From IMG/VR virus record IMGVR_UViG_3300030102_005040, positions 1 to 24,312 of that record: 24,312 bases of DNA. One strand, written 5' to 3'. Under the pieces are notes generated by a model. The model made no database searches. It had not been told where the DNA came from and saw nothing but the letters and a program-made list of their open reading frames with translations. Below are positions 8,011 through 14,308 of this stretch, one piece after another (the stretch's first letter is position 1; each line of letters begins with the position of its first letter). This DNA is from a virus. Both the position numbers and the translations under genes were made by a program.

Positions 8011-8453
8011 AAAAACTAGAGCCAAGTGATTTGAAAACTTTTAACATATTCAAACACTATAGAATTATACGTAAATGGGCTAGTAAAAACAATAACTTAA
8101 ATGAAGCTGATATTGAAATATTAATATATTTAGATTGTATAGAGTTGTTTACAATAAAAGATTTTAAACAAGGAACATACTCTTATAGTTGGGACAATCG
8201 TAGATGGAATAGATTGTTGCAAAATAATTGGGTAAAAGTTTGGAGGCATAGAAATAGATCAGATCAAACTTATAATATATATACAACTACTTATAAATCA
8301 AAAAAACTAATTAACACAATTTATAAAATTGTTTTAGGAGAAATAGATATACCAACAAGTACTAAAAGAAATAAGATAATGTTAGGTAAAACTTATATAG
8401 ATAAGGTTTTAATAACATCTATAAAAAATGTAAATAAAGATAAATATAGATAA
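8007..8453 (+). CDS. Winged-helix-like conserved phage protein
   Basis: A 148-residue basic protein with no membrane segment. Residues about 10-95 read like a winged helix-turn-helix: helices around FNIFKHYRIIRKWASKNN and LNEADIEILIYLDCI, then FTIKDFKQG, SWDNRRWNRLLQNNWVKVWR and a YNIYTTTYKSKKLINTIYKI segment that could form the wing and a dimer helix. MarR-type regulators have this order, but no diagnostic motif settles it. From memory, similar proteins are common in marine phages near small structural genes. Its ATG overlaps the groES stop by four bases, so expression is tied to the chaperonin genes. A DNA-binding or regulatory role is an inference. Confidence 0.62.
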   Translation: MKKLEPSDLKTFNIFKHYRIIRKWASKNNNLNEADIEILIYLDCIELFTIKDFKQGTYSYSWDNRRWNRLLQNNWVKVWRHRNRSDQTYNIYTTTYKSKKLINTIYKIVLGEIDIPTSTKRNKIMLGKTYIDKVLITSIKNVNKDKYR

Positions 8454-8455
8454 TT

Positions 8456-8665
8456 ATGGATAAGAGTAAAGCAATTATTTCAAACCCTCAGCTAAGCGGA
8501 CAAGTTGGAGAAACTCATGTTTGGGATGGACCACTAGACACTAGTAATTTTCCTATGGGAAGTGGTAGTAGCTCTGGTATTACAGGTATGGAATTAAAAA
8601 AATATCCAACCTATTATAAAGGAGGTCCAATAACTCAAATAGCAAAAGCTGCAAGAGGAGAATAA
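8456..8665 (+). CDS. Small hypothetical protein (69 aa)
   Basis: Starts two bases after the preceding stop and shares a base with the next ATG (TAATG). The product begins MDKSKAIISNPQLSGQVG and contains a glycine/serine stretch (FPMGSGSSSGITGMEL) and a PTYYKGGPITQIAKAA tail. It has no membrane helix and no cysteines, and is probably partly disordered. Proteins with a similar YYKGGPITQIAKAA ending are familiar from marine phage genomes, without assigned function. Its position in a run of small tightly coupled genes between the chaperonin and packaging blocks suggests a minor virion or assembly protein, which is only a guess from context. Confidence 0.55.
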   Translation: MDKSKAIISNPQLSGQVGETHVWDGPLDTSNFPMGSGSSSGITGMELKKYPTYYKGGPITQIAKAARGE

Positions 8666-8817
8666 TGAATTTAGCAGATATTAAACTATATTCTATAAAT
8701 ACGTTTACATTAGGCGTTACTATGATGGATATAGAAGTTTGGTTAAAGATTATTTTGTTGGTAGTTACAATTGGGTATACTATAACTAAGTGGTTTAATA
8801 TTAAAAATGGCAGATAA
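8665..8817 (+). CDS. Small single-pass membrane protein (50 aa)
   Basis: The ATG at 8665 shares its A with the stop of the preceding gene, and the stop overlaps the next gene by 11 bases. The 50-residue product starts MNLADIKLYSINTFTLGVTM. It has one clear hydrophobic helix at about 25-42 (VWLKIILLVVTIGYTITKW), followed by a short basic tail (NIKNGR). This layout fits a small inner-membrane protein. Proteins of this size and shape (a DIKxYxxNxxxL N-terminus, one helix, a KW tail) recur in marine phages from memory, with no known function. A holin-like or antiholin role is possible but unsupported. The start context and coupling support it as a real gene. Confidence 0.6.
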   Translation: MNLADIKLYSINTFTLGVTMMDIEVWLKIILLVVTIGYTITKWFNIKNGR

Positions 8818-9097
8818 GAGTAAAATGGCTTGTAATAAGCCTACTAAATCAGACAAAGCGGGTAAGAAAAAAATGGTTAAAGCATGCTCAGGTGGTAAAG
8901 AAAAATTAATTCATTTTGGCGCAAGCGGTTATGGACATAATTATTCTGACGCAGCGCGTAAATCATTTAGAGCTAGGCATAAATGTAGTAGTGCAAAAGA
9001 CAAACTAACTGCAAGGTATTGGGCTTGTAAAGCTTTATGGGGTGGTCCCGGTAAAAGTAAAAAATCTAGTCCTAAATCAGTGAGAGGAAAATATTAA
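8807..9097 (+). CDS. Basic conserved protein, KLTARYWACK family
   Basis: A 96-residue, lysine-rich protein with four cysteines (C9, C27, C60, C74). The conserved core reads KEKLIHFGASGYGHNYSD, then ARKSFRARHKCSSAKDKLTA and RYWACKALW. This core is one I recognise from many marine phages (a DUF5872-like family, from memory). It has no signal or membrane helix. The spacing of basic residues and cysteines suggests a small nucleic-acid-associated or zinc-binding protein, possibly a packaged virion component, but no experiment is known to me. The C-terminus is a basic disordered tail (KSKKSSPKSVRGKY). Its ATG lies inside the end of the upstream membrane-protein gene, so they are co-translated. Confidence 0.7.
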   Translation: MADKSKMACNKPTKSDKAGKKKMVKACSGGKEKLIHFGASGYGHNYSDAARKSFRARHKCSSAKDKLTARYWACKALWGGPGKSKKSSPKSVRGKY

Positions 9098-9116
9098 TAA
9101 CAAAAAAAAATAAACT

Positions 9117-9572
9117 ATGAATCCCGAAGAGTATGACATGAAAGAAGCTTACAATGATAAGCTAACTAAATCTGCACGATTTAATTATCTTAAAAATGCT
9201 ATGCATGATAAAAAAGAAGGTATTAGCATGAGAAAAGGTTATGCAGGACAGTACACTGGAAACAACCGTAAAATTACAAAGCATGGTATTTCAATGTATG
9301 GTTCTCCAGCAGAATTAATGGATAATGATTTAAAATATATGCCTTTTGAAGATATTGCTGGGCAAGGAACCGAAGGTGTAAATAAATCAATGATATCACT
9401 TAAATCAGATGTAAACATGAAAAAACCTATGAAAAAAGGAGTAAGCATGAAAGCTCCTATGAAAATGGGACATAAAAGTCCTGCAAAAATGGGTCATAAA
9501 TCACCCGCAAAAATGGGACATAAAAGTCCTGCAAAAATGAAAGGTAAAGTTACCTTTGGTAGAAAAAGCTAA
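9117..9572 (+). CDS. Lys/Met-rich protein with MGHKSPAK repeats
   Basis: A 151-residue, strongly basic, lysine- and methionine-rich protein. The first half looks more ordered (YNDKLTKSARFNYLKNAMHD, then ITKHGISMYGSPAELMDNDL). From about residue 102 the sequence becomes low-complexity (MKKPMKKGVSMKAPMKMGHK). It contains three perfect MGHKSPAK octapeptides (residues 117-140), then KMKGKVTFGRKS. SPAK is also the core of histone H1-type tails, so DNA binding or compaction inside the head is a reasonable idea. Comparable SPAK tails occur in marine phage proteins of unknown role (memory). The leader before its ATG is AACAAAAAAAAATAAACT. Function not established. Confidence 0.66.
   Translation: MNPEEYDMKEAYNDKLTKSARFNYLKNAMHDKKEGISMRKGYAGQYTGNNRKITKHGISMYGSPAELMDNDLKYMPFEDIAGQGTEGVNKSMISLKSDVNMKKPMKKGVSMKAPMKMGHKSPAKMGHKSPAKMGHKSPAKMKGKVTFGRKS
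9465..9536 (+). repeat. Three tandem 24-bp coding repeats (MGHKSPAK)
   Basis: Three head-to-tail 24-base units at 9465-9488, 9489-9512 and 9513-9536, each starting ATGGGNCATAAA and encoding MGHKSPAK. The first and third are identical. The middle unit differs only at silent positions (GGT, TCA, CCC), so the peptide is kept under selection while the DNA has drifted. Unit length is a whole number of codons, so copy number can change without shifting the frame. Confidence 0.92.
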
Positions 9573-9605
9573 ACATAAACATTAACAACAACAAAATTTA
9601 AAAAC

Positions 9606-9908
9606 ATGGCAAAATTTATCAAGATTAAAAAAGAAAACTTCGCTTCTAGTTTGAACTATACAGCGGATATGATTATTGGTGCAGACGAAATTGCATTAGT
9701 AAAAAAAGGAACTAATAGCGCTATAAACTCTGATGCAGCTACAATATTTTTCCACGATGCAAGTTCTTATGTTACATTTACTGATACTGCTAAAGGTGTA
9801 GATATTGTAAACGCTATTAATAGTGCTTTAACAGCTAATCCAGGTGGAGTAGTTGCAACAGTTCAATTAGGATCAAGTGTTGAAATTACAGCAATAGCAG
9901 TAGCTTAA
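9606..9908 (+). CDS. Small probable virion protein (100 aa)
   Basis: A 100-residue, non-basic protein: MAKFIKIKKENF followed by beta-rich stretches (TADMIIGADEIALVKKGTNS, ATIFFHDASSYVTFTDTAKG) and a helical DIVNAINSALTANPG segment, ending in VATVQLGSSVEITAIAVA. No signal or membrane helix is seen. Alternating hydrophobic residues and small size resemble head decoration or similar small structural proteins of marine phages, but I cannot name the family. The leader (ACAACAACAAAATTTAAAAAC) is A-rich with no Shine-Dalgarno, as for the other virion genes here. The gene stands 33 bases from the repeat-protein gene and two bases before the next start. Confidence 0.58.
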   Translation: MAKFIKIKKENFASSLNYTADMIIGADEIALVKKGTNSAINSDAATIFFHDASSYVTFTDTAKGVDIVNAINSALTANPGGVVATVQLGSSVEITAIAVA

Positions 9909-9910
9909 TA

Positions 9911-10081
9911 ATGAGATCAAAAGGTTTTGGTGATGATATAGAAAAATTTACCAAAAAAACTGGGATAAAAAGAGTTGTAGATAGAGTCGCAGAGGGTTTA
10001 AATATCCCCTGCGGCTGTTCTGCTAGAAAAGAGTGGTTTAATAAAAAGTTTCCATACAAAGATAATTTAAATGGCCTTTAA
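9911..10081 (+). CDS. Small CGC-motif conserved phage protein (56 aa)
   Basis: The ATG at 9911 is two bases past the previous stop. The 56-residue product reads MRSKGFGDDIEKFTKKTGIK, then RVVDRVAEGLNIPCGCSARK, then a basic EWFNKKFPYK end. The pattern of GDxIEKFTKxTGIKxVVD, a CGC pair (C34, C36) and an NKxFPY ending is familiar from small proteins just upstream of terminase genes in marine and Bacteroidetes phages (from memory; no known function). The CGC pair could bind metal or be redox-active. Its last 11 bases overlap the next gene, the same overlap size seen at 8807, so translation is probably coupled. Confidence 0.6.
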   Translation: MRSKGFGDDIEKFTKKTGIKRVVDRVAEGLNIPCGCSARKEWFNKKFPYKDNLNGL

Positions 10082-10379
10082 ATTAGATAACGCTCCGTAT
10101 AAACATATTGGGGTACCAGTATATAACGTTGATTTAGGTCCTGAAATACTAGGAAAAGCCAATAGAAATGGTACTATTTTAGTTAATATGAAGCTTACAC
10201 CAATAGAACAAGAAAGAGTACTTAAGCACGAACTAATACATATAGATCAATTTAAAAATAATAATCTTGATTATGATGATCGTAATGTGTATTGGAAAGG
10301 CAGAACTTATCCAAGAGATAAAATGTCTGAAGGATCTCCTGAATTACCATGGGAGGCAGAAGCTTATAAAAAAACATAA
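10071..10379 (+). CDS. HELIH zincin-like protein (putative metallopeptidase)
   Basis: A 102-residue protein with a KHELIHIDQF stretch: HExxH at residues 53-57, the zinc-binding and catalytic motif of zincin peptidases. Downstream is PWEAEAYKK, where E95 or E97 could be the third zinc ligand, as in gluzincins. The N-terminal part is beta-like (FKLDNAPYKHIGVPVYNVDL, NGTILVNMKL), which fits a minimal zincin fold. It is shorter than most known peptidases and has no signal peptide. The 3TM holin starts one base after its stop, so it may be a lysis peptidase, or an assembly protease. Motif seen; catalysis inferred. Confidence 0.66.
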   Translation: MAFKLDNAPYKHIGVPVYNVDLGPEILGKANRNGTILVNMKLTPIEQERVLKHELIHIDQFKNNNLDYDDRNVYWKGRTYPRDKMSEGSPELPWEAEAYKKT

Positions 10380-10380
10380 T

Positions 10381-10761
10381 ATGTGGAAACTGCTATTAGG
10401 TTTATTAAAAGGAGGGGATAGTAGAAAGTCCGTAGCGGGTAATTTAGCTTGGGAAATTAGAGAAGCTATTAAAGGAAAAGAGTTAGATCCTAATGAACTT
10501 ATATCTTTACAAACTAAAATAAATGAAATTGAAGCTGGTCATAGAACTGTATTTGTTGCAGGTTGGCGTCCGTTTATAGGATGGGTTTGCGGAGTAGCAT
10601 TAGCTTATAATTTTGTAATAAGAGATTTATTTATTTGGATAACAAAAACAGTTGATGCTCCTCCGGCATTACAAATGGAGCATTTAATGACAGTTTTACT
10701 AGGTATGCTTGGTCTTGGAGGATTAAGAACTTTTGAAAAAGTAAAAAACAAAGTAAAATAA
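10381..10761 (+). CDS. Three-helix (3TM) holin
   Basis: A 126-residue protein starting at the ATG two bases after the upstream stop. A longer frame back to 10267 exists, but it lies wholly in the preceding gene and adds a non-hydrophobic stretch, so this start is preferred. The helix at about 57-80 contains GWRPFIGWVCGVALAYNF, the GWRP..GW signature of the 3TM holin family (as in GTA and phage holins). A second helix follows (LFIWITK), and a third lies at about 100-115 (HLMTVLLGMLGLGGLRTFEK), ending in a basic tail. Holins form inner-membrane lesions that time lysis. The upstream HELIH protein may be its partner. Confident family call. Confidence 0.85.
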   Translation: MWKLLLGLLKGGDSRKSVAGNLAWEIREAIKGKELDPNELISLQTKINEIEAGHRTVFVAGWRPFIGWVCGVALAYNFVIRDLFIWITKTVDAPPALQMEHLMTVLLGMLGLGGLRTFEKVKNKVK

Positions 10762-10780
10762 TTTAATTAAATTTAATATA

Positions 10781-11038
10781 ATGAGTGCAAAAGAAAAAAA
10801 AGTAACAGAAGAACAATTAGCTAAAATAAAAGAGCAACAAGTAACAATGAATAATAAATTAAGAGATATTGGGCTTGTTGAAAATCAAAAACATATATTG
10901 CTTCATGAGTATGCTGGATTAGAACAAGATATGGAAGCATACAAGAAAGATTTAGAAAAAGAATATGGCGCTATTAGCATTGATCTTGAAACCGGTGTCT
11001 ATAAAGAAATAGAAAACACTGAACAAAAAGTAAAGTAA
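10781..11038 (+). CDS. Coiled-coil hypothetical protein (85 aa)
   Basis: An 85-residue charged, mostly helical protein (MSAKEKKVTEEQLAKIKEQQ, then LLHEYAGLEQDMEAYKKDLE). It closes with a KEYGAISIDLETGVYKEIE segment that looks like a short beta hairpin. The KEYG..SIDLETG ending recurs in small proteins just upstream of marine phage terminase genes (memory). No membrane helix is present. It starts 19 bases after the holin stop and ends two bases before the next ATG. It is probably an oligomeric helper or minor structural protein; the function is unknown. Confidence 0.62.
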   Translation: MSAKEKKVTEEQLAKIKEQQVTMNNKLRDIGLVENQKHILLHEYAGLEQDMEAYKKDLEKEYGAISIDLETGVYKEIENTEQKVK

Positions 11039-11039
11039 A

Positions 11040-11270
11040 ATGAATAGTGTTATAAGAAAAATCAGCATCGGTTCTGATTATAAAAATGATGCTATGCATT
11101 ACTCTATAGAACAAGAAGTTTACGGAGGACATAAAATAGCTTACATCATATTTGACGATACTGATAGCTCTTATAATATTTATATAAAAAAAAAGAATGA
11201 GGTATTGCCTTGGAAAAAATTTAATTCAAACATGGCTATAGCTATTGAATATAATTTAGAGTATGAATAG
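11040..11270 (+). CDS. Conserved small hypothetical protein (76 aa)
   Basis: A 76-residue beta-rich protein: MNSVIRKISIGSDYKNDAMH, then YSIEQEVYGGHKIAYIIFDD, a YNIYIKKKNEVLPWKKFNSN loop, and a MAIAIEYNLEYE end. The opening IRKISIGxDYKxAMHY and closing EYN(L/I) motifs are familiar from marine phages, where the gene often stands near GroES-like and terminase genes (memory only). No signal or membrane helix is seen. The ATG is one base past the previous stop, and the end overlaps the next gene by eight bases. No function is proposed. Confidence 0.62.
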   Translation: MNSVIRKISIGSDYKNDAMHYSIEQEVYGGHKIAYIIFDDTDSSYNIYIKKKNEVLPWKKFNSNMAIAIEYNLEYE

Positions 11271-11868
11271 TGTTTATGATTTTATAGTTAAACCTATAGG
11301 TAATCGATATAATAATTCTAAAAAAATTAATAATAAAGAGTTGTTATTAAACACAAGTATTGAAGAATTTAAATTTATAAATAAACTAGCAGAGATAGTT
11401 AGCACACCATTAGCTTTTAAAACTAAAATTAAAAAAGGTGATCAAGTAATAATTCACCATAATGTGTTTAGAAGATATTATGATATTAAAGGACAAGAAA
11501 AAAATAGTAGTAAATACTTTAAAGATGATTTATATTTTTGTCAAATAGATCAAATATATCTTTATAAAAATAAAAGCAAATGGAAGACTTTTAACAATAG
11601 ATGTTTTTTGAAACCATTAATTGAAAAAAATGATTTTAAAGACACTAAAACTAAAAGTCTTGTTGGTGTATTAAAATATAGTAATAGTTCATTAGAAGCC
11701 ATAGGATTAAAAACTGGAGACGTTTTAGGGTTTACACCTAATTCAGAGTTTGAATTTTTAATAGATGATGAGTTATTATATTGTATGAAATCAAATGATA
11801 TTGTTTTAAACTATGGATATCAAAAAAACAAAACTGAATATAATCCAAGCTGGGCAAAAAGCAGTTGA
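11263..11868 (+). CDS. Tandem GroES-like protein (putative second co-chaperonin)
   Basis: A 201-residue protein whose two halves both read like a GroES barrel. The first half has VKPIGNRYNNSKKI, ELLLNTSIEEFKFINKLAEI, then TKIKKGDQVIIHHNVFRR (about 54-71) and DDLYFCQIDQIYLY. This is the KPL.DR / VKxGDxVxF / ExDI order of GroES. The second half repeats it: FLKPLIEK, VGVLKYSNSSLEAIGLKTGD (about 134-153), GFTPNSEFEFLIDDELLY and CMKSNDIVLNYGY. Halves are about 100 residues each, the size of one GroES. I recall marine phage proteins of this type annotated as GroES-like, which supports the reading. With GroEL and a short GroES nearby, a lid or adaptor role is plausible; no clear mobile loop is visible. 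Overlaps neighbours at both ends. Confidence 0.6.
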   Translation: MNSVYDFIVKPIGNRYNNSKKINNKELLLNTSIEEFKFINKLAEIVSTPLAFKTKIKKGDQVIIHHNVFRRYYDIKGQEKNSSKYFKDDLYFCQIDQIYLYKNKSKWKTFNNRCFLKPLIEKNDFKDTKTKSLVGVLKYSNSSLEAIGLKTGDVLGFTPNSEFEFLIDDELLYCMKSNDIVLNYGYQKNKTEYNPSWAKSS

Positions 11869-12085
11869 TGAATTAATAAAAGTAGCTGAAGAAAAAATTA
11901 TAATGAATGATGCTACTGAAGATTTAGCTGCAGATCGTTTAAAAAATGCAGCTGCTACTAAAAAATTAGCAATATTTGATGCATTTGAAATATTAACTCG
12001 CATTGAAAATGAAAAAAATCTTTTGAATGAAATAAAGTCAAAAGAAAAAAAGTTTGGAGGTTTTGCTGAAAATAGAGCTAAGTAA
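11813..12085 (+). CDS. Small helical protein before terL (possible small terminase)
   Basis: A 90-residue helical protein (KLNIIQAGQKAVDELIKVAE, then AADRLKNAAATKKLAIFDAF, then EILTRIENEKNLLNEIKSKE), ending in KKFGGFAENRAK. Its ATG lies 56 bases inside the upstream gene and its stop shares one base with the terL ATG (TAATG). Proteins with the AADRLKNAAATKKLAIFDAF core immediately upstream of terL are familiar from marine phages (memory). The position and all-helical nature match a small terminase subunit, the DNA-recognition partner of TerL, but no helix-turn-helix motif is obvious. The role is therefore suggested by position only. Confidence 0.65.
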   Translation: MDIKKTKLNIIQAGQKAVDELIKVAEEKIIMNDATEDLAADRLKNAAATKKLAIFDAFEILTRIENEKNLLNEIKSKEKKFGGFAENRAK

Positions 12086-14304
12086 TGTATAAGCAAGATT
12101 TATATAAAATTATTGATAATTATATTAAACCAAATATTGTAAAAAAATACAATAAAACTAAAAGTTGGAATTATGGTTATAATAAAGAACATGATCTTGT
12201 TGTTATAAGTAAGAGCGGTAAAATTGGTGAAATATATGAAATACAAAATTTAAAAATTGCTCTACCTTTAATAGAAAAATATTATAAAAGATCAAATAAA
12301 AACAAAGAACAATATTGGGAAAGATTAAATTTTCCAGAACCACTTAAAAAAATTAAAACAGTTTTTGATTGGAATACATATCCAGAAAACTTTAAACAAA
12401 AGTGGTATGATTACATAGATGAAGAATTTAAAAGAAGGGAAGAAGGTTTTAGTTTTATAAATAATGGTAGACCAACCTATATTACAGGAAGTCATTACAT
12501 GTATTTACAGTGGACTAAAATTGATGTAGGTGCGGCTGAATTTAGAGAATCTAACAGGTTGTTTTATATTTTTTGGGAAGCTTGCAAAGCTGATAAAAGA
12601 TGTTATGGAATTTGTTATTTAAAAAATAGAAGATCTGGATTTAGTTTTATGGCATCATCTGAACTTGTAAACCAAGCAACTGTCTCAAGTGACTCAAGAT
12701 ATGGAGTTTTATCTAAAACAGGAGCTGATGCTAAAAAAATGTTTACTGATAAAGTTGTACCTATTAGCGTAAATTATCCTTTTTTTTTCAAGCCCGTTCA
12801 AGACGGTATGGATCGCCCCAAGACAGAGCTTGCTTATAGAGTACCCGCCTCAAAATTAACTCGACGCAAGATAGAAATAGGTGAATCACAAATAGATATT
12901 GACGGGCTTGATACTACTATAGACTGGAAGAACACAGGTGACAACTCTTATGATGGAGAAAAACTAAAACTTTTAGTACATGATGAATCAGGTAAATGGG
13001 AAAAACCAGACAATATAATAAACAATTGGCGAGTTACAAAAACTACCTTAAGGTTAGGAAGTAAAGTAATTGGTAAGTGCATGATGGGTTCTACATCAAA
13101 TGCTTTAGATAAGGGAGGCGGAAATTTTAAAAAAATATATGAAAACTCAGATGTCAAGAACAGAAATCGCAATGGTCAGACTCGCTCAGGATTATATTCT
13201 TTGTTCATACCTATGGAATGGAATTACGAAGGATTCATTGATATGTATGGATTACCTATCTTCAATACCACCGGAAGTAATATTAAAAATATCGATGGCG
13301 ACGAAATAGATATAGGTGTTATAGACCATTGGATAAACGAAGTTGAAGGATTAAAAAATGATCAAGATGCTTTAAATGAGTATTATAGACAGTTTCCAAG
13401 AACAATTCAACACGCTTTTAGAGATGAAACTAAAGAGAGCTTGTTTAATCTTGCTAAAATATATGAACAAATAGATTATATAGAAGAAGAAAAATATAAT
13501 CAATTAATTACAAGAGGTAATTTTCAGTGGTTTGATGGAGTAAAAGATACAAATGTAATGTTTATACCTAATGATAAAGGTAGATTCTATATATCTTGGG
13601 TACCTCCAATTAATTTACAAAACAAAATATTATTTAAAAATGGTTTAAAATATCCTGGAAATGAACACATTGGTGCATTTGGTTGTGATAGTTATGACAT
13701 ATCGGGAACTGTAGATGGTAGAGGTTCTAAAGGTTCCTTACATGGTTTAACAAAGTTCAGTATGGAAGATGCACCAGTTAATATGTTTTTTTTAGAATAT
13801 ATTTCAAGACCTGATAACACTGAGATATTTTTTGAAGATGTTTTAATGTCATTAGTTTTTTATGGAATGCCTTTACTTGCTGAAAATAATAAACCAAGAT
13901 TATTATATTATCTTAAAAGAAGAGGTTATAGAGGTTATTCTATGAATAGACCTGATAAATTAAAAAATAAATTATCAATAACTGAAAGGGAAATTGGCGG
14001 CATACCTAATTCTAGTGAAGATATGAAACAAGCACATGCTGCTGCAATTGAATCTTATATAGATCAAAATATAGGTTTTAAAGAAGGTACATATGGAAAC
14101 ATGTTGTTTACTAGAACCTTAAATGACTGGTCAAAATTTAATTTGAATAACAGAACAAAACATGATGCATCAATAAGTTCTGGATTAGCTATAATGGCGT
14201 GTAATAAAAATAAATACACTCCTATAGCAAAAAAACAATATAAACCTGTAAATTTGAATATAGGTAAATACGATAACAAAGGAGTTATTTCTAAATTAAT
14301 GTAG
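12085..14304 (+). CDS. terL: Terminase large subunit (packaging ATPase/nuclease)
   Basis: A 739-residue motor protein that threads phage DNA into the procapsid and cuts it. A deviant Walker A/P-loop-like region sits at residues 179-189 (LKNRRSGFSFM). Walker B is KLLVHDES at about 295-302, with D300/E301 as the catalytic acids. The coupling motif is MMGSTSNALDKGG. The nuclease (RNase H-fold) half begins around HIGAFGCDSYDISGTVDG, where D535 is a likely metal ligand. It is longer than typical TerL (about 450-650), as in crAss-like and related Bacteroidetes phages. The portal gene follows after four bases. GC-richer codons cluster around 12,790-13,330. Function secure; lineage inferred. Confidence 0.9.
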   Translation: MYKQDLYKIIDNYIKPNIVKKYNKTKSWNYGYNKEHDLVVISKSGKIGEIYEIQNLKIALPLIEKYYKRSNKNKEQYWERLNFPEPLKKIKTVFDWNTYPENFKQKWYDYIDEEFKRREEGFSFINNGRPTYITGSHYMYLQWTKIDVGAAEFRESNRLFYIFWEACKADKRCYGICYLKNRRSGFSFMASSELVNQATVSSDSRYGVLSKTGADAKKMFTDKVVPISVNYPFFFKPVQDGMDRPKTELAYRVPASKLTRRKIEIGESQIDIDGLDTTIDWKNTGDNSYDGEKLKLLVHDESGKWEKPDNIINNWRVTKTTLRLGSKVIGKCMMGSTSNALDKGGGNFKKIYENSDVKNRNRNGQTRSGLYSLFIPMEWNYEGFIDMYGLPIFNTTGSNIKNIDGDEIDIGVIDHWINEVEGLKNDQDALNEYYRQFPRTIQHAFRDETKESLFNLAKIYEQIDYIEEEKYNQLITRGNFQWFDGVKDTNVMFIPNDKGRFYISWVPPINLQNKILFKNGLKYPGNEHIGAFGCDSYDISGTVDGRGSKGSLHGLTKFSMEDAPVNMFFLEYISRPDNTEIFFEDVLMSLVFYGMPLLAENNKPRLLYYLKRRGYRGYSMNRPDKLKNKLSITEREIGGIPNSSEDMKQAHAAAIESYIDQNIGFKEGTYGNMLFTRTLNDWSKFNLNNRTKHDASISSGLAIMACNKNKYTPIAKKQYKPVNLNIGKYDNKGVISKLM

Positions 14305-14308
14305 ATAA

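Noticed and set aside
9465-9536. Short tandem repeats as a CRISPR array
   Set aside because: The 24-base units are contiguous with no spacers and encode a perfect in-frame octapeptide.
10267-10380. Longer upstream extension of the holin frame
   Set aside because: It lies wholly within the zincin-like gene in another frame. The ATG at 10381 stands two bases after that gene's stop, and gives a product of usual holin size.
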